Shown: positions 43,540-52,585, counted from the first letter of the stretch. The stretch is 64,000 bases of DNA from Clostridium mobile (GCF_018918285.1 NZ_JAHLQF010000002.1:62001-126000), one strand, 5' to 3'. The notes: generated by a model from the letters alone, not told the origin. Translations and numbers: made by a program.

Positions 43540-44184
43540 ATGACGCAAAAAGAAAAGAATAAAATGACGCAAAAGGAAAAAAATAAAATCAGCAAAGATA
43601 AAATATTAAATGCAGCTATTGTAGAATTTGGAACTAAAAATTATGGAAATGCATCTTTAAATAATATTTGCAATGATAATAATATTTCAAAAGGTCTTAT
43701 CTATCACTATTACAAAAATAAGGATGATTTATTTTTAACTTGTGTAAAGTATTGTTTTGATCAATTTGTAGATTATCTTCAAAGTGAAGAGTTTAATCAA
43801 AATGATTTTCAAGGTATTATGCAAAAAAATTTGGATTTAAGATATGATTTTTTTAAAGAGAATGTTTATTTAAGACATATATTTTTTAATGTAGTTTTGC
43901 AACCACCTATGCATTTAAAAGAAGAAATTAAAGCTATAAGAAAGAAATTTGATAATCTCAATATCGGTATTTATCGATTTGCATTAAGTAAAGTAACACT
44001 AAGAGAAGGTATAACAGAAGAAGAAGCAATGAAATATTTTTGGATTCTACAAGAAATGTTCAATGGGTATTTTCAAAGCAAAGCATATGATAATTCTGAC
44101 TTTAATGGTTTAATCAAGGCGCATGAAATCAATCTTGGGAAAATGGTAAATATTATGATTTATGGCATTGCAAAGGAGGAGTAA
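43540..44184 (+). CDS. TetR-family regulator
   Basis: The protein has 214 residues. The HTH spans about residues 20-65 (AIVEFGTKNYGNASLNNI then NDNNISKGLIYHYYKNKDDL). The N-terminus is a tandem duplication: MTQKEKNK occurs twice because 24 bases including the start codon are repeated, so translation could also begin at ATG 43564. GGAGGAG precedes the first ATG. The antiporter gene follows after 5 bp, so both are in one autoregulated operon. Confidence 0.9.
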   Translation: MTQKEKNKMTQKEKNKISKDKILNAAIVEFGTKNYGNASLNNICNDNNISKGLIYHYYKNKDDLFLTCVKYCFDQFVDYLQSEEFNQNDFQGIMQKNLDLRYDFFKENVYLRHIFFNVVLQPPMHLKEEIKAIRKKFDNLNIGIYRFALSKVTLREGITEEEAMKYFWILQEMFNGYFQSKAYDNSDFNGLIKAHEINLGKMVNIMIYGIAKEE

Positions 44185-44189
44185 CAATA

Positions 44190-45452
44190 ATGATACAATT
44201 AATATTAAGATTAATAATAGCAGTTGCAATTGCTTTTTTTATAGGTAAATTAGTTTCAAAAATCAAACTACCTGCTATTTTAGGGTGGTTGCTTGCAGGT
44301 ATGATACTTGGTCCTCATGCAGTGGCACTTGTAAATGAAGCTGTTTTAAATGCTGGATGGTATAAAATTGCTGTGGATATTTTTGAGTGTGTATTAGGAC
44401 TTTTAATTGGAACAGAATTAATTTGGAATAAAATTAAAAACTCAGGTAAACAACTTATAATAACAACTTTAACACAATCCTTAGGAGCATTTTTTGTAGT
44501 TACTTTAGTATTCGGAGTTGTATTTTATTTTACAGGTATTCCAGTATATCTTGCTTTTATTTTTGGAGGTATTGCTCTTGCGACAGCACCAGCACCTGCT
44601 TTATCAATTGTAAGAGAATTTAAAACAGATGGTCCTGTAACTAGAACATTAATTCCTATGGCAGCACTTGATGACATGGTGGCAGTTGTTGTGTTCTTCT
44701 CAACTATGGGAGTTGTAGCTGCTAATGTTTCAGAACAAAAGATACCTATATATATGATATTATTAGCTGTGTTATTGCCGATTATCATTGGTATTGGTAC
44801 AGGACTTTTGGCAGGATTTTTACTTAAAAAAGATAATACATCCCAAAAAACTATGTTATTTTTAGTTACAACTATATTAATATCTGCAGGTGTAGGACTT
44901 ATATTCGATAATGTAATTTTACCTAAGCCAGTATTAAACTATATGTTAATTGGAATGGCTTTTTCAGCTACATTTGCTAACATGATTTCAGAGGATAAAC
45001 TAAATGAAATAATGAATGCATTTAATCCTATTTTAGGTATATCTATGATTGTAGTAATATTAGATCTAGGTACACCACTTGACTATCATTTAATTTTGGG
45101 TGCAGGATTATTTACTGCAATCTATATTATTGCAAGAGCCTTAGGGAAATATGGTGGAGCATTCTTTGGAGCAACTATTACTAATTCACCAAAAACTGTA
45201 AAGAAATATCTAGGGCTTACATTATTACCACATTCAGGAGTATCACTAGTGTTTACAGGAATAGCAGTTTCTATTTTAGCGGGGCCTGATCCAGAAAGTG
45301 CAAAAGTTATACAAGGTACAATTGCAGCAGCAGCAGTAATAAATGAAGTTATTGCAGTAATTGTTGCTAAAAAAGCTTTTGAATGGGCAGGAGAATTTAA
45401 TAAAAAAGATGATGGCGAACTTGGTGGTAGTAAATCAACTACCATTGCCTAA
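44190..45452 (+). CDS. Cation:proton antiporter (CPA2-type)
   Basis: This is a 420-residue membrane protein with about 12 hydrophobic segments and internal repeat symmetry. Family signs are KLPAILGWLLAGMILGPHAV (about 26-45), ATAPAPALSIVREF and the conserved Asp pair in AALDDMVAVVVF (about 158-169), which would carry ion exchange. It lies 5 bp after the TetR gene; exported ion or drug unknown. A terminator follows within 15 bp. Confidence 0.85.
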   Translation: MIQLILRLIIAVAIAFFIGKLVSKIKLPAILGWLLAGMILGPHAVALVNEAVLNAGWYKIAVDIFECVLGLLIGTELIWNKIKNSGKQLIITTLTQSLGAFFVVTLVFGVVFYFTGIPVYLAFIFGGIALATAPAPALSIVREFKTDGPVTRTLIPMAALDDMVAVVVFFSTMGVVAANVSEQKIPIYMILLAVLLPIIIGIGTGLLAGFLLKKDNTSQKTMLFLVTTILISAGVGLIFDNVILPKPVLNYMLIGMAFSATFANMISEDKLNEIMNAFNPILGISMIVVILDLGTPLDYHLILGAGLFTAIYIIARALGKYGGAFFGATITNSPKTVKKYLGLTLLPHSGVSLVFTGIAVSILAGPDPESAKVIQGTIAAAAVINEVIAVIVAKKAFEWAGEFNKKDDGELGGSKSTTIA

Positions 45453-45466
45453 GGGCGAAGGGGTGT

Positions 45467-45495
45467 TTAGCGGTGGTTAAGTCCACCGCTTTAAA
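45467..45495 (+). terminator. Terminator of the TetR/antiporter operon
   Basis: AGCGGTGG (45469-45476) pairs with CCACCGCT (45483-45490), followed by TTTAAATT. Confidence 0.75.
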
Positions 45496-45609
45496 TTACT
45501 TTGAATTTATTATATGGACATATATGATACAGAATTATTTACGCATTAGCTATGTTCTTTATGGTTATGATATTATCTAAGTGATTAAACTATCCTTAGG
45601 AGGCTTAGC

Positions 45610-46329
45610 ATGAGTAAAATAAATATATTAGAAATAGATTTTAATTTTAATGGAGAAAGTAGTACTATTTATCCAGTTATATTAGAAGATAAAAACGAGA
45701 TGATTTTAGTTGATTGTGGATACCCTAATTTTTTGAATTTAATTGAAGATGCTGCAATAAGTAATGGAGTTAACATAAAAAAGTTATCTAAAATAATTAT
45801 AACTCATCATGATTTTGATCATATGGGATCCCTAGCGGAATTTAAGAAAAAATATCCTAATATACAGGTGTTAGCATCAAAAGAAGATGAGCCTTATATT
45901 AATGGTAGTGAAAAATCATTAAGATTAAGGCAAGCGGAAAGTATATATGACTCTTTGTCAGAATTAGAAAAAGAAAATGCTGAGGGTTTTCATAAAATGC
46001 TTGAATCAATAGAAAGCTGTAATGTAGATATATGTTTAAAAGATAGCGATTACTTTGATTTTTGCGGAGGCATAGAAATAATATCTACACCAGGTCATAT
46101 GCCAGGGCACATATCCATTTATCATAAAGAGAGTAAATCATTAATAGCTGGAGATGCTTTAGTTATAGAAAATGGAGAGTTGGTTATCGCATTGCCACAG
46201 TATACTTTAGATATGAATGAAGCTAGAAATTCTGTTAAAAAACTTTTGAATTATGATATAGATAGGATTATATGTTATCATGGTGGAATATATACAAAGG
46301 ACATAACAAAATCACTTAAAAGAATTTAA
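45610..46329 (+). CDS. Metallo-beta-lactamase-fold hydrolase
   Basis: This protein has 239 residues. The metal-binding motif is ITHHDFDHMGS (about residues 63-73), with later ligands in STPGHMPGHIS (about 160-170), SLIAGDAL and ICYHGG. Family members include thioesterases, lactonases and phosphodiesterases; no substrate can be chosen from sequence. It has its own promoter region and terminator. Confidence 0.85.
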   Translation: MSKINILEIDFNFNGESSTIYPVILEDKNEMILVDCGYPNFLNLIEDAAISNGVNIKKLSKIIITHHDFDHMGSLAEFKKKYPNIQVLASKEDEPYINGSEKSLRLRQAESIYDSLSELEKENAEGFHKMLESIESCNVDICLKDSDYFDFCGGIEIISTPGHMPGHISIYHKESKSLIAGDALVIENGELVIALPQYTLDMNEARNSVKKLLNYDIDRIICYHGGIYTKDITKSLKRI

Positions 46330-46346
46330 TATTAAAATACAATCAT

Positions 46347-46388
46347 AAAACCCTGGACAATACAGAAATGTGTTGTCCAGGGTTTTAT
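46347..46388 (+). terminator. Terminator of the metallo-hydrolase gene
   Basis: AAAACCCTGGACAA pairs with TTGTCCAGGGTTTT over 14 perfect base pairs. Confidence 0.9.
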
Positions 46389-46516
46389 TTTCCTTAATTG
46401 TAAAATGAATTTCCATAGTGTTTTGTATAATTGTCTTTATTAGCTACAAAATTCCATACTAATTCTATACTGGATTTGCATCTTACAAAAATATATTAAT
46501 GGTTTATAATTCAATT

Positions 46517-46552
46517 CAGGAGACTAGGATTAACTTAGTTTCCTGCTTTTTT
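46517..46552 (+). terminator. Hairpin with U-run ahead of the IS30 element
   Basis: CAGGAGACTAGG pairs with CTTAGTTTCCTG (mostly), followed by CTTTTTTC. It may insulate the transposase from outside transcription, as seen at IS borders. Confidence 0.65.
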
Positions 46553-46592
46553 CTTGTTTGATTTTCTCCTTCGTTACTGCTACGTTTAATGT

Positions 46593-47936
46593 ACTGGTGG
46601 CAATGAAGGAGGTTTATTATGTCTAAATATCTAACCTATGATCAACGCCTTGAAATCGAGGCGGGTTTAAAAGAAAACCTTTCTTTTGGTGCTATTGCCA
46701 AAAAGATTAATAAGGACAGAACCACTGTTGCTAAAGAGATAAAGCGTAATTTTATCATTAAGAAAATTGGATGTAGTGGTTGGCCTTATAACTCTTGTAA
46801 ACACCGTGAAAAGTGCAACAAGTTAAAAGTATGTGATGAATGCAAGTATCCATCAAAACAATATTGCAAGTTGTGTAAGCTTTGTAATGATGGCTGCGCC
46901 TATTTTGATGAAGAAGTTTGTATAAACAAGTTCAAACCACCTTATGTATGTAATGCTTGCAAAGACTTTCAAAAATGTACATTAGCAAAACCATTTTATA
47001 GTGCTATTGATGCACATCATGCTTTTTCTGAAAATATTTCTGAAGCTAGAAGTGGCATCATATCCAATGAGACTGAAATAGCTAGAATCAATGAACTTAT
47101 TACACCACTTATCCGAAACGGGCAGTCTATTCATCAGATATATGTAAATAATGTTGATGAGCTCATGTGTAGTGAAAAAACGCTTTATAACTATGTTGAT
47201 GCATGCTTGTTTGATGTCAGAAACATTGATCTTCCACGTAAAGTTAAATATCGACCACGTTATAAAAAATCAGAGTTCAAGGTAGATAAAGGATGTCGTA
47301 TTGGACGTAACTATACAAACTTCACTGAATTTATCAGTAAGAATCCCGAGAGCCCAATTGTTCAAATGGATTCAGTCATTGGTGCTAGTGGTGGTAAGGT
47401 ATTACTAACTCTGCACTTTGTTGAAACAAGTTTTATGTTAGCTTTCTTACGAGAAGCTAATACCTCAAAGTCCGTTATTGATGTATTTGATTACCTGTAC
47501 AAAACATTAGGAAGGAATACATATGAAAAGTTATTTCCTATTATTCTTACAGATAACGGTAGTGAATTTTCTAATCCTAAAGCTATTGAATATGGCCCGG
47601 ACGGTATTCTTAGAAGTCGCGTATTTTACTGTGATTCCAGTGCTCCTTATCAAAAGGGTGCTATTGAAGTTAATCATTCATTGATTCGAAGAATCCTTCC
47701 AAAAGGCAAGTCTTTTGATGTACTGACACAGAATGATATAATCTTGGCTATGAATCATGTGAACTCTTACAAACGTAAAAAGCTGAACGATAAAAGTCCC
47801 TACGACGCGTTCAGCTTCTATTACGGAGAAGACATACTTGGTAAGTTAGGTTATGCTCCAGTTGCAGCTGATAGCATAATACTCGCACCAAAACTTCTCA
47901 AAAGTAACCTGTAAAAACGAACAAATGCCACCAGTA
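46593..47936 (+). mobile_element. IS30-family insertion sequence
   Basis: An intact IS30-type transposase gene is flanked by inverted ends: TACTGGTGGCA at 46593-46603 and its complement TGCCACCAGTA at 47926-47936. That gives about 1.34 kb. No clear short target duplication is visible outside, so the exact borders are uncertain and may lie a little further out. Confidence 0.75.
46619..47914 (+). CDS. IS30-family transposase
   Basis: The protein has 431 residues. The N-terminal HTH (LTYDQRLEIEAGLKENLSF then AIAKKINKDRTTVAKEIKRN) is of IS30 type. The DDE catalytic residues lie in IVQMDSVIG (Asp about 247), LTDNGSEFSNP (Asp about 311) and KGAIEVNHSLIRR (Glu about 345). Between the HTH and the core lies a cysteine-rich block with about 18 Cys from residue 55 to 125, probably zinc-binding. 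The gene appears intact and the element could be active. Confidence 0.92.
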   Translation: MSKYLTYDQRLEIEAGLKENLSFGAIAKKINKDRTTVAKEIKRNFIIKKIGCSGWPYNSCKHREKCNKLKVCDECKYPSKQYCKLCKLCNDGCAYFDEEVCINKFKPPYVCNACKDFQKCTLAKPFYSAIDAHHAFSENISEARSGIISNETEIARINELITPLIRNGQSIHQIYVNNVDELMCSEKTLYNYVDACLFDVRNIDLPRKVKYRPRYKKSEFKVDKGCRIGRNYTNFTEFISKNPESPIVQMDSVIGASGGKVLLTLHFVETSFMLAFLREANTSKSVIDVFDYLYKTLGRNTYEKLFPIILTDNGSEFSNPKAIEYGPDGILRSRVFYCDSSAPYQKGAIEVNHSLIRRILPKGKSFDVLTQNDIILAMNHVNSYKRKKLNDKSPYDAFSFYYGEDILGKLGYAPVAADSIILAPKLLKSNL

Positions 47937-48070
47937 AAAAGGATAACTCAATAAAACTGGAATAGGGGTGGATTCTTCGATTACAAAAAAATCGCCGAAA
48001 GTTGACCTCTATTTTTCATGCCCTTTTATTCGTGCTTACACACGAATTATAACAAATTTCATAGGCAATT

Positions 48071-48195
48071 GGTAATTCATTTATGGAATTTTGTTTACAA
48101 AACAGGATTTTCAGTTACAAAAAGTGATTTTTGTTAACAAAATTAAACTTTGAATTACAAAACGAGATTATTGGATTACAAATGGGAATTTCATG
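48071..48195. repeat. Array of 20-bp periodic direct repeats
   Basis: The hexamer TTACAA (or TAACAA) recurs at 48095, 48115, 48135, 48155 and 48176, i.e. at steps of 20, 20, 20 and 21 bp. Looser copies lie at 48071 and 48191. Each unit also ends in a GATTT/GAATT-like stretch, so a full unit resembles TTnnTTACAAAACnGGATTT. The units are too diverged and gapless to be CRISPR. The period suits a protein bound repeatedly on one face of the helix, as at iterons or transposase-binding ends. Confidence 0.75.
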
Positions 48196-48229
48196 TTTCA
48201 ATTCACCGGGTTTTATTTTTTGGCTGAAT

Positions 48230-48305
48230 AAAGTACAACAAAGTATAATAAAGTTAAATAAAATACAATGAAATACTTGACGAATGCAAGAGGAATTATT
48301 ATAAT
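48230..48305 (+). promoter_or_regulatory. Promoter with 10-bp phased A-tract upstream region
   Basis: Five consecutive 10-bp units (AAAGTACAAC, AAAGTATAAT, AAAGTTAAAT, AAAATACAAT, GAAATACTTG) run from 48230 to 48279 directly into TTGACG (48277-48282), 17 bp, TATAAT (48300-48305). A-tracts in phase with the helix should bend DNA and help RNA polymerase. This drives the HTH/DUF4180 gene pair. Confidence 0.75.
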
Positions 48306-48341
48306 TTAATCATAAACTAATTTTGAAAGGATAGATTTTTT

Positions 48342-48830
48342 ATGGAGAATCAATTTTATACAATAGATAAAATCGCAGAAATGTTAGGTATGCATCACAA
48401 AACTATAAGAAAATTTATAACAGAAGGTAAACTTGGAGCAAGTAAAGTTGGAAAGCAGTGGAGAATTTCAGGTCATGATTTAAGTGTTTTTATGGAAAAA
48501 AATAATGTTAATATTAATGATAAAAAAGCCAGTCAAGGGTCAAGTATTGATTTTTCTACTAATGGAGAAGAGGATACTACTGTACAGAAAAAGATAAATG
48601 TGTCAACTGTTGTAGACATCAGTGATATAGATAAAGATGAGTATATGAGGGTATCAAACACTCTTATAGCTATGATGAACTGCAAAGACCCTAAAATGGG
48701 AAAGTCCACAATTAATATGAAATATGATGATAAAGAAAACAGACTAAAAGTAATATTGTGGGGAAGTACGAAATTTACTGAAGGTATGCTCAGCACAATT
48801 TCACTCATAGTAGAACAAAAGGATTTATAA
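48342..48830 (+). CDS. Excisionase-type HTH protein
   Basis: This is a 162-residue protein. Residues about 1-50 form a MerR-like excisionase helix-turn-helix (FYTIDKIAEMLGMHHKTIRK then FITEGKLGASKVGKQWRI). A polar linker and a 75-residue C-terminal domain of unknown type follow (VDISDIDKDEYMRVSNTL...). It is not adjacent to an integrase, so the name describes the fold, not excision. It lies 13 bp before the DUF4180 gene and may control its own strong promoter. Confidence 0.82.
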   Translation: MENQFYTIDKIAEMLGMHHKTIRKFITEGKLGASKVGKQWRISGHDLSVFMEKNNVNINDKKASQGSSIDFSTNGEEDTTVQKKINVSTVVDISDIDKDEYMRVSNTLIAMMNCKDPKMGKSTINMKYDDKENRLKVILWGSTKFTEGMLSTISLIVEQKDL

Positions 48831-48843
48831 GGGGGCAAAGATA

Positions 48844-49203
48844 ATGAATTATAAAGTAATAAAAAAATACAATAAAAAATATATTGAATGCATTTCTTTG
48901 GAAAAACAAATTTCTTCAGAACAAGATATATTAGATATTATTTCTATATGTATGGAAAATGATGTGAATATAATAATATTCTACGACAACGCATTTTCAG
49001 AGAGTTTCTTTAATCTTAGAACGGGATTGGCAGGAATAATGTTGCAAAAGTTTATAAACTATAATATAAAACTTGGAATTGTTTTAGATGAAGAAAAGGT
49101 AAAGGGTAGATTTAAAGAAATGATTATTGAAGCTAATAATGGAAATCAGTTCAGAACATTTAAAAGTATTGAAGATGCTGAAATTTGGATTTCGAAATTA
49201 TGA
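48844..49203 (+). CDS. DUF4180-like protein
   Basis: This is a 119-residue protein matching the DUF4180 pattern: a strand/helix body, FYDNAFSESFFNLRTGLAGIMLQKFINYNIKLGIV (about 47-81), and a C-terminal ESxxDAxxWL-like end (SIEDAEIWISKL). AAGGGGGCAAAG precedes the ATG. DUF4180 genes are often paired with a small HTH regulator, as here. Function unknown. Confidence 0.78.
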   Translation: MNYKVIKKYNKKYIECISLEKQISSEQDILDIISICMENDVNIIIFYDNAFSESFFNLRTGLAGIMLQKFINYNIKLGIVLDEEKVKGRFKEMIIEANNGNQFRTFKSIEDAEIWISKL

Positions 49204-49332
49204 TTTATTTCTTGAGAAGTGAGCATCATCCTATGAAAAAGTATATTAATATATGCAGTAATTTGATGGGGATATGATATAATTTAGAAGTTGAAATTAT
49301 TTATATGTTAAGAATATGGGGTGGCAATAAAT

Positions 49333-50196
49333 ATGACATATGAAAATGGACTTAAATATGATAAAGAATTACATGAGAATTTGAAAATTGACTGCCAAAA
49401 ATGTTTCGGATTTTGCTGTGTTGCATTATATTTTTCTGCTTCAGAAGGTTTTCCAACGGATAAAGATGCGGGTAAACCTTGTATAAATTTACAATCTGAT
49501 TTTAAATGTGCTGTTCACAAAAATCTTAGAGAGAAGGGTCTTAAAGGATGTACTGCTTATGACTGCTTTGGAGCAGGTCAAAAAGTTGCTGAAGTTACAT
49601 ATGATGGACAGGATTGGAGAGTAAATCCAGAAACTGCAAAACAAATGTTTGATGTGTTTTTGGTTATGAGGCAACTTCATGAAATGTTATGGTATCTAAC
49701 GGAAGCACTTAGGATACAACATGATAGTATTATCCAAGAGAGGATTAGTCATATGATAAGTGAAACGGTGCGGCTTACTAATTTAGATGCTGATTCTCTT
49801 ATAAAGCTAGATTTGGTAGCACATAGAAATAATGTTAACGCTCTACTTTCAGAAGCTAGTGAGCTTGTAAGAACTAAAGCTCGTAGAGGGCAGAAAAGTA
49901 CTTTAAAACGTAAGAAAACAATTGTTGGAAGGTTAAATCTTATTGGTTCAGACCTTAGAAAAATTAATCTAATAGGAGAAGACTTGAGAGGAGCATTTCT
50001 GATTGCAGCGGATCTCAGGGGTGTTGACTTAAGTGGAGCAGACCTTATTGGAGCTGATTTGAGAGATGCGGATATAAGAGGAGCTAATCTCACAAATAGT
50101 ATATTTATTACGCAAGCCCAGATTAATGCTGCTAAGGGAGATTCTAATACAAGGTTACCAATATCAATAGTTCGTCCTGCGTATTGGGATAAATAA
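49333..50196 (+). CDS. Pentapeptide-repeat protein with a cysteine-rich N-terminal domain
   Basis: The protein has 287 residues. The first 80 hold six or more Cys (CQKCFGFCC, CINL, KCAVH, GCTAYDC) that look metal-binding. A helical middle (about 90-190) follows, then a right-handed pentapeptide-repeat region (about 205-260, with LIGSDL, GEDLRG, AADLRGVDLSGADLIGADLR). ATG 49333 follows GGGGTGG; an in-frame GTG at 49321 overlaps it. The helix-mimic repeat can bind DNA gyrase in Qnr-type proteins, but this one is short. It lies ahead of a LuxR gene in the same direction. Confidence 0.8.
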   Translation: MTYENGLKYDKELHENLKIDCQKCFGFCCVALYFSASEGFPTDKDAGKPCINLQSDFKCAVHKNLREKGLKGCTAYDCFGAGQKVAEVTYDGQDWRVNPETAKQMFDVFLVMRQLHEMLWYLTEALRIQHDSIIQERISHMISETVRLTNLDADSLIKLDLVAHRNNVNALLSEASELVRTKARRGQKSTLKRKKTIVGRLNLIGSDLRKINLIGEDLRGAFLIAADLRGVDLSGADLIGADLRDADIRGANLTNSIFITQAQINAAKGDSNTRLPISIVRPAYWDK

Positions 50197-50226
50197 TTGG
50201 CTGAGAAATAAATTTATGGAGTGAGA

Positions 50227-51771
50227 ATGTTGAATAATAATGATGAATTCCAGAAGGAATTGCAAAGAGTATTGAATACTGAATCTCTTCAGGATGTACT
50301 TAATTATATGGAAAAAAATATTGTTTCTTTTTTCTCAACACCAAATATTGCCCAGTATTACCATATGGTCAAGGAGATAGATATATCAACTTCAAGTAGA
50401 ATGATGACTATACTTATTAAAGCTTGGTTGGCTTTTTTGAGTGGAGATAATGCAGGGTTTACATCAACTATAAAATATATTAATGAAGCAGAACTTAAAG
50501 GATGCTATGAGAGCTCCTTTTATTATGCTCTAAAAGCATTGGCGGAATTTTCAACAGACCCTATGGAAAAACTTAAATACGCAAAACTATCTGTGGATAT
50601 TCTTCCAAAGGGAGATAAGGGGCTTTTTATGGCAAATGCAAAGCTTACCTATGGACAAATACTTTCTGGTTTAAATCAATACCGCCATGCTGCAGAAATG
50701 TTTGATGATTCATTTCAAATATTTAAATCCTTGGATATATTTTTTCTTGCAGTTATAGCTTTTGTAAATAAATCACTTAATAAATATAAACTAGGAGAAG
50801 TTTCTTACGTTATAGATGAATGTAATAAAATATTAGTCATGTCTGCTAGTTTTAAAGAGAAGATTGAGGAATACTGGAATATTATACATTTACCTTTGGG
50901 CATGTGTTATTATGACTTAAACAAACCGAATCTTGCAGTTCATCATTTAAAACTTGCCAAGTCAAGTATTGATAAAATGAGTTTACTTCATATGCATGGA
51001 ATAATTGAGCTTTATCTGTTTAAAGCATATTTTATACTTAATGATGAAGCTAGCATGGAAGAAATTCTTAAACAATCGGAAGTTGACTTTGGAGAGATGC
51101 ACTATACTATGACAGATTTACTTATTTCCATGTTTAGAATAATGTCCTGCAGGGAAGAGAATAGAAAGGCGATTCAGTCAGATATCGAAAGATTTGAAGT
51201 TGAATATATGAAGGTAGGGGAAAAAAGCCCCTTTATACTTCTTGAAACTCTTGGATATTTAAAGTTAAAGGGATACAGTAATTTGATTACAATAGATGAT
51301 ATATTAGAAAGCTTAAAAAAACTACGTTTTATCGGTCTTGTGTCATATATTCAGATGTTTTTAATTTTACTATCTGAAATTCATTTTATTGAGAATAAAG
51401 AAAAGGAAGCTGAATTATGTCTCAAGGAAGCAGTATCTATTTACAAGGAGTATGGTATAAGCGTTAATTTTTATATCTTCCCTATGAAATCTGTTGAACT
51501 TTTAAAAGCAATTGATAACAAATTATATAAAATGTTGGAAAAGAATCATATTTCAAATGAATTTACTTGTAAGGACTCTTTACTTTCACCAAGAGAAAAA
51601 GAAGTTATGCAACATATTGCCTTGGGAAAGAGCAATGATGAAATAAGTAAAACACTGTTTGTTAGTGTTGGTACTATAAAATGGCATATAAATAATATTT
51701 TTGGAAAGCTTGAAGTAAAGAATAGAGTACAAGCAATTGAGAAGGCAAAAATCTTAGGAGAGATTTCTTAA
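50227..51771 (+). CDS. LuxR-family regulator with TPR-like sensor region
   Basis: This is a 514-residue protein. The C-terminal HTH (LLSPREKEVMQHIALGKSND then SVGTIKWHINNIFGKLEV, about 450-510) is of LuxR type, and the first 430 residues are helical repeats like the MalT/TPR sensor region. It lacks the N-terminal ATPase of full MalT proteins. ATG 50227 follows GGAG; it lies 30 bp after the pentapeptide gene, so they are likely co-transcribed. Confidence 0.85.
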   Translation: MLNNNDEFQKELQRVLNTESLQDVLNYMEKNIVSFFSTPNIAQYYHMVKEIDISTSSRMMTILIKAWLAFLSGDNAGFTSTIKYINEAELKGCYESSFYYALKALAEFSTDPMEKLKYAKLSVDILPKGDKGLFMANAKLTYGQILSGLNQYRHAAEMFDDSFQIFKSLDIFFLAVIAFVNKSLNKYKLGEVSYVIDECNKILVMSASFKEKIEEYWNIIHLPLGMCYYDLNKPNLAVHHLKLAKSSIDKMSLLHMHGIIELYLFKAYFILNDEASMEEILKQSEVDFGEMHYTMTDLLISMFRIMSCREENRKAIQSDIERFEVEYMKVGEKSPFILLETLGYLKLKGYSNLITIDDILESLKKLRFIGLVSYIQMFLILLSEIHFIENKEKEAELCLKEAVSIYKEYGISVNFYIFPMKSVELLKAIDNKLYKMLEKNHISNEFTCKDSLLSPREKEVMQHIALGKSNDEISKTLFVSVGTIKWHINNIFGKLEVKNRVQAIEKAKILGEIS

Positions 51772-51811
51772 TTTCATCAATATTAAATAAAATCTTATAG
51801 CATAACCAAAA

Positions 51812-51838
51812 ACCTAACCTAGGTTAGGTCTTTTTTTT
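51812..51838 (+). terminator. Terminator after the LuxR gene
   Basis: The perfect 18-bp palindrome ACCTAACCTAGGTTAGGT is followed by CTTTTTTTT. Confidence 0.85.
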
Positions 51839-51886
51839 ATTTTTCTCCTGTAAAATAAAAATATAATATTTCAGGAGGACTTGGCT

Positions 51887-52498
51887 ATGGAAACATTACA
51901 AAGTCATTATTACCAATGGTGGGGAGTGGTATTTTTTATTATTATTTATTCTATAGCACTTCTATTTGTACCATTTCATAAAAAGATGAATAGAAAGCCT
52001 GCCACAGCTTATTTTGCTTTTATTCTTGCTTTTGCAATAGAAATGCATGGCATTCCTATGAGTATGTATCTTATTTCATGGATAATTGGAAAGAATCTGC
52101 CAGAGGGAGTTTTGTGGGGACATACCTTTTTTAATCAAATAGGATATGCTGGTATGTACTTAAACATAGTATGTGCAGTTATTTCAGCATTCCTTATCAT
52201 TAATGGGTGGTATAATATTTATCATAAATACTGGTCAAAGGAGTCAGGGAAGGGCGAGGTAGTAAAAACAGGTGTATATAAATATATTCGACATCCTCAG
52301 TATACGGGATTTATACTTTTAACTATGGGAATGATTCTTGAATGGGCAACACTACCAATGCTTATTATGTGGCCTTTTATAGTGTGGATGTATTACAGGC
52401 TTGCAAAAAAAGAAGAAAAAGATATGATTGAGGAATTTGAAGAAGAATATATCATGTACATGAAGAAGACCAAAATGTTTATTCCCTTGATAATATGA
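51887..52498 (+). CDS. Isoprenylcysteine carboxyl methyltransferase-like membrane protein
   Basis: This is a 203-residue membrane protein with about five hydrophobic segments. The ICMT/PEMT-type signature is VKTGVYKYIRHPQYTGFILL (about 126-145), followed by an acidic Glu-rich tail (EEKDMIEEFEEEY) that helps form the SAM site. In bacteria such enzymes methylate lipids or small molecules; the substrate is unknown. ATG 51887 follows AGGAGG. It has its own start after the LuxR terminator. Confidence 0.82.
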   Translation: METLQSHYYQWWGVVFFIIIYSIALLFVPFHKKMNRKPATAYFAFILAFAIEMHGIPMSMYLISWIIGKNLPEGVLWGHTFFNQIGYAGMYLNIVCAVISAFLIINGWYNIYHKYWSKESGKGEVVKTGVYKYIRHPQYTGFILLTMGMILEWATLPMLIMWPFIVWMYYRLAKKEEKDMIEEFEEEYIMYMKKTKMFIPLII

Positions 52499-52585
52499 TT
52501 ATAAATAGATTATTAAGGGAAGACAGGTATATTATTTAGAGCAGAAGAAACAATATTATAAAAATGAGTTTAATTAGGAGGAGCT

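Noticed and set aside
48071..48195. CRISPR array
   Set aside because: The units are only 20 bp with no separate spacers, and no cas gene is near.
48342..48830. Prophage or integrative element marked by an excisionase
   Set aside because: The HTH fold is excisionase-like, but no integrase, attachment repeats or phage structural genes are seen.
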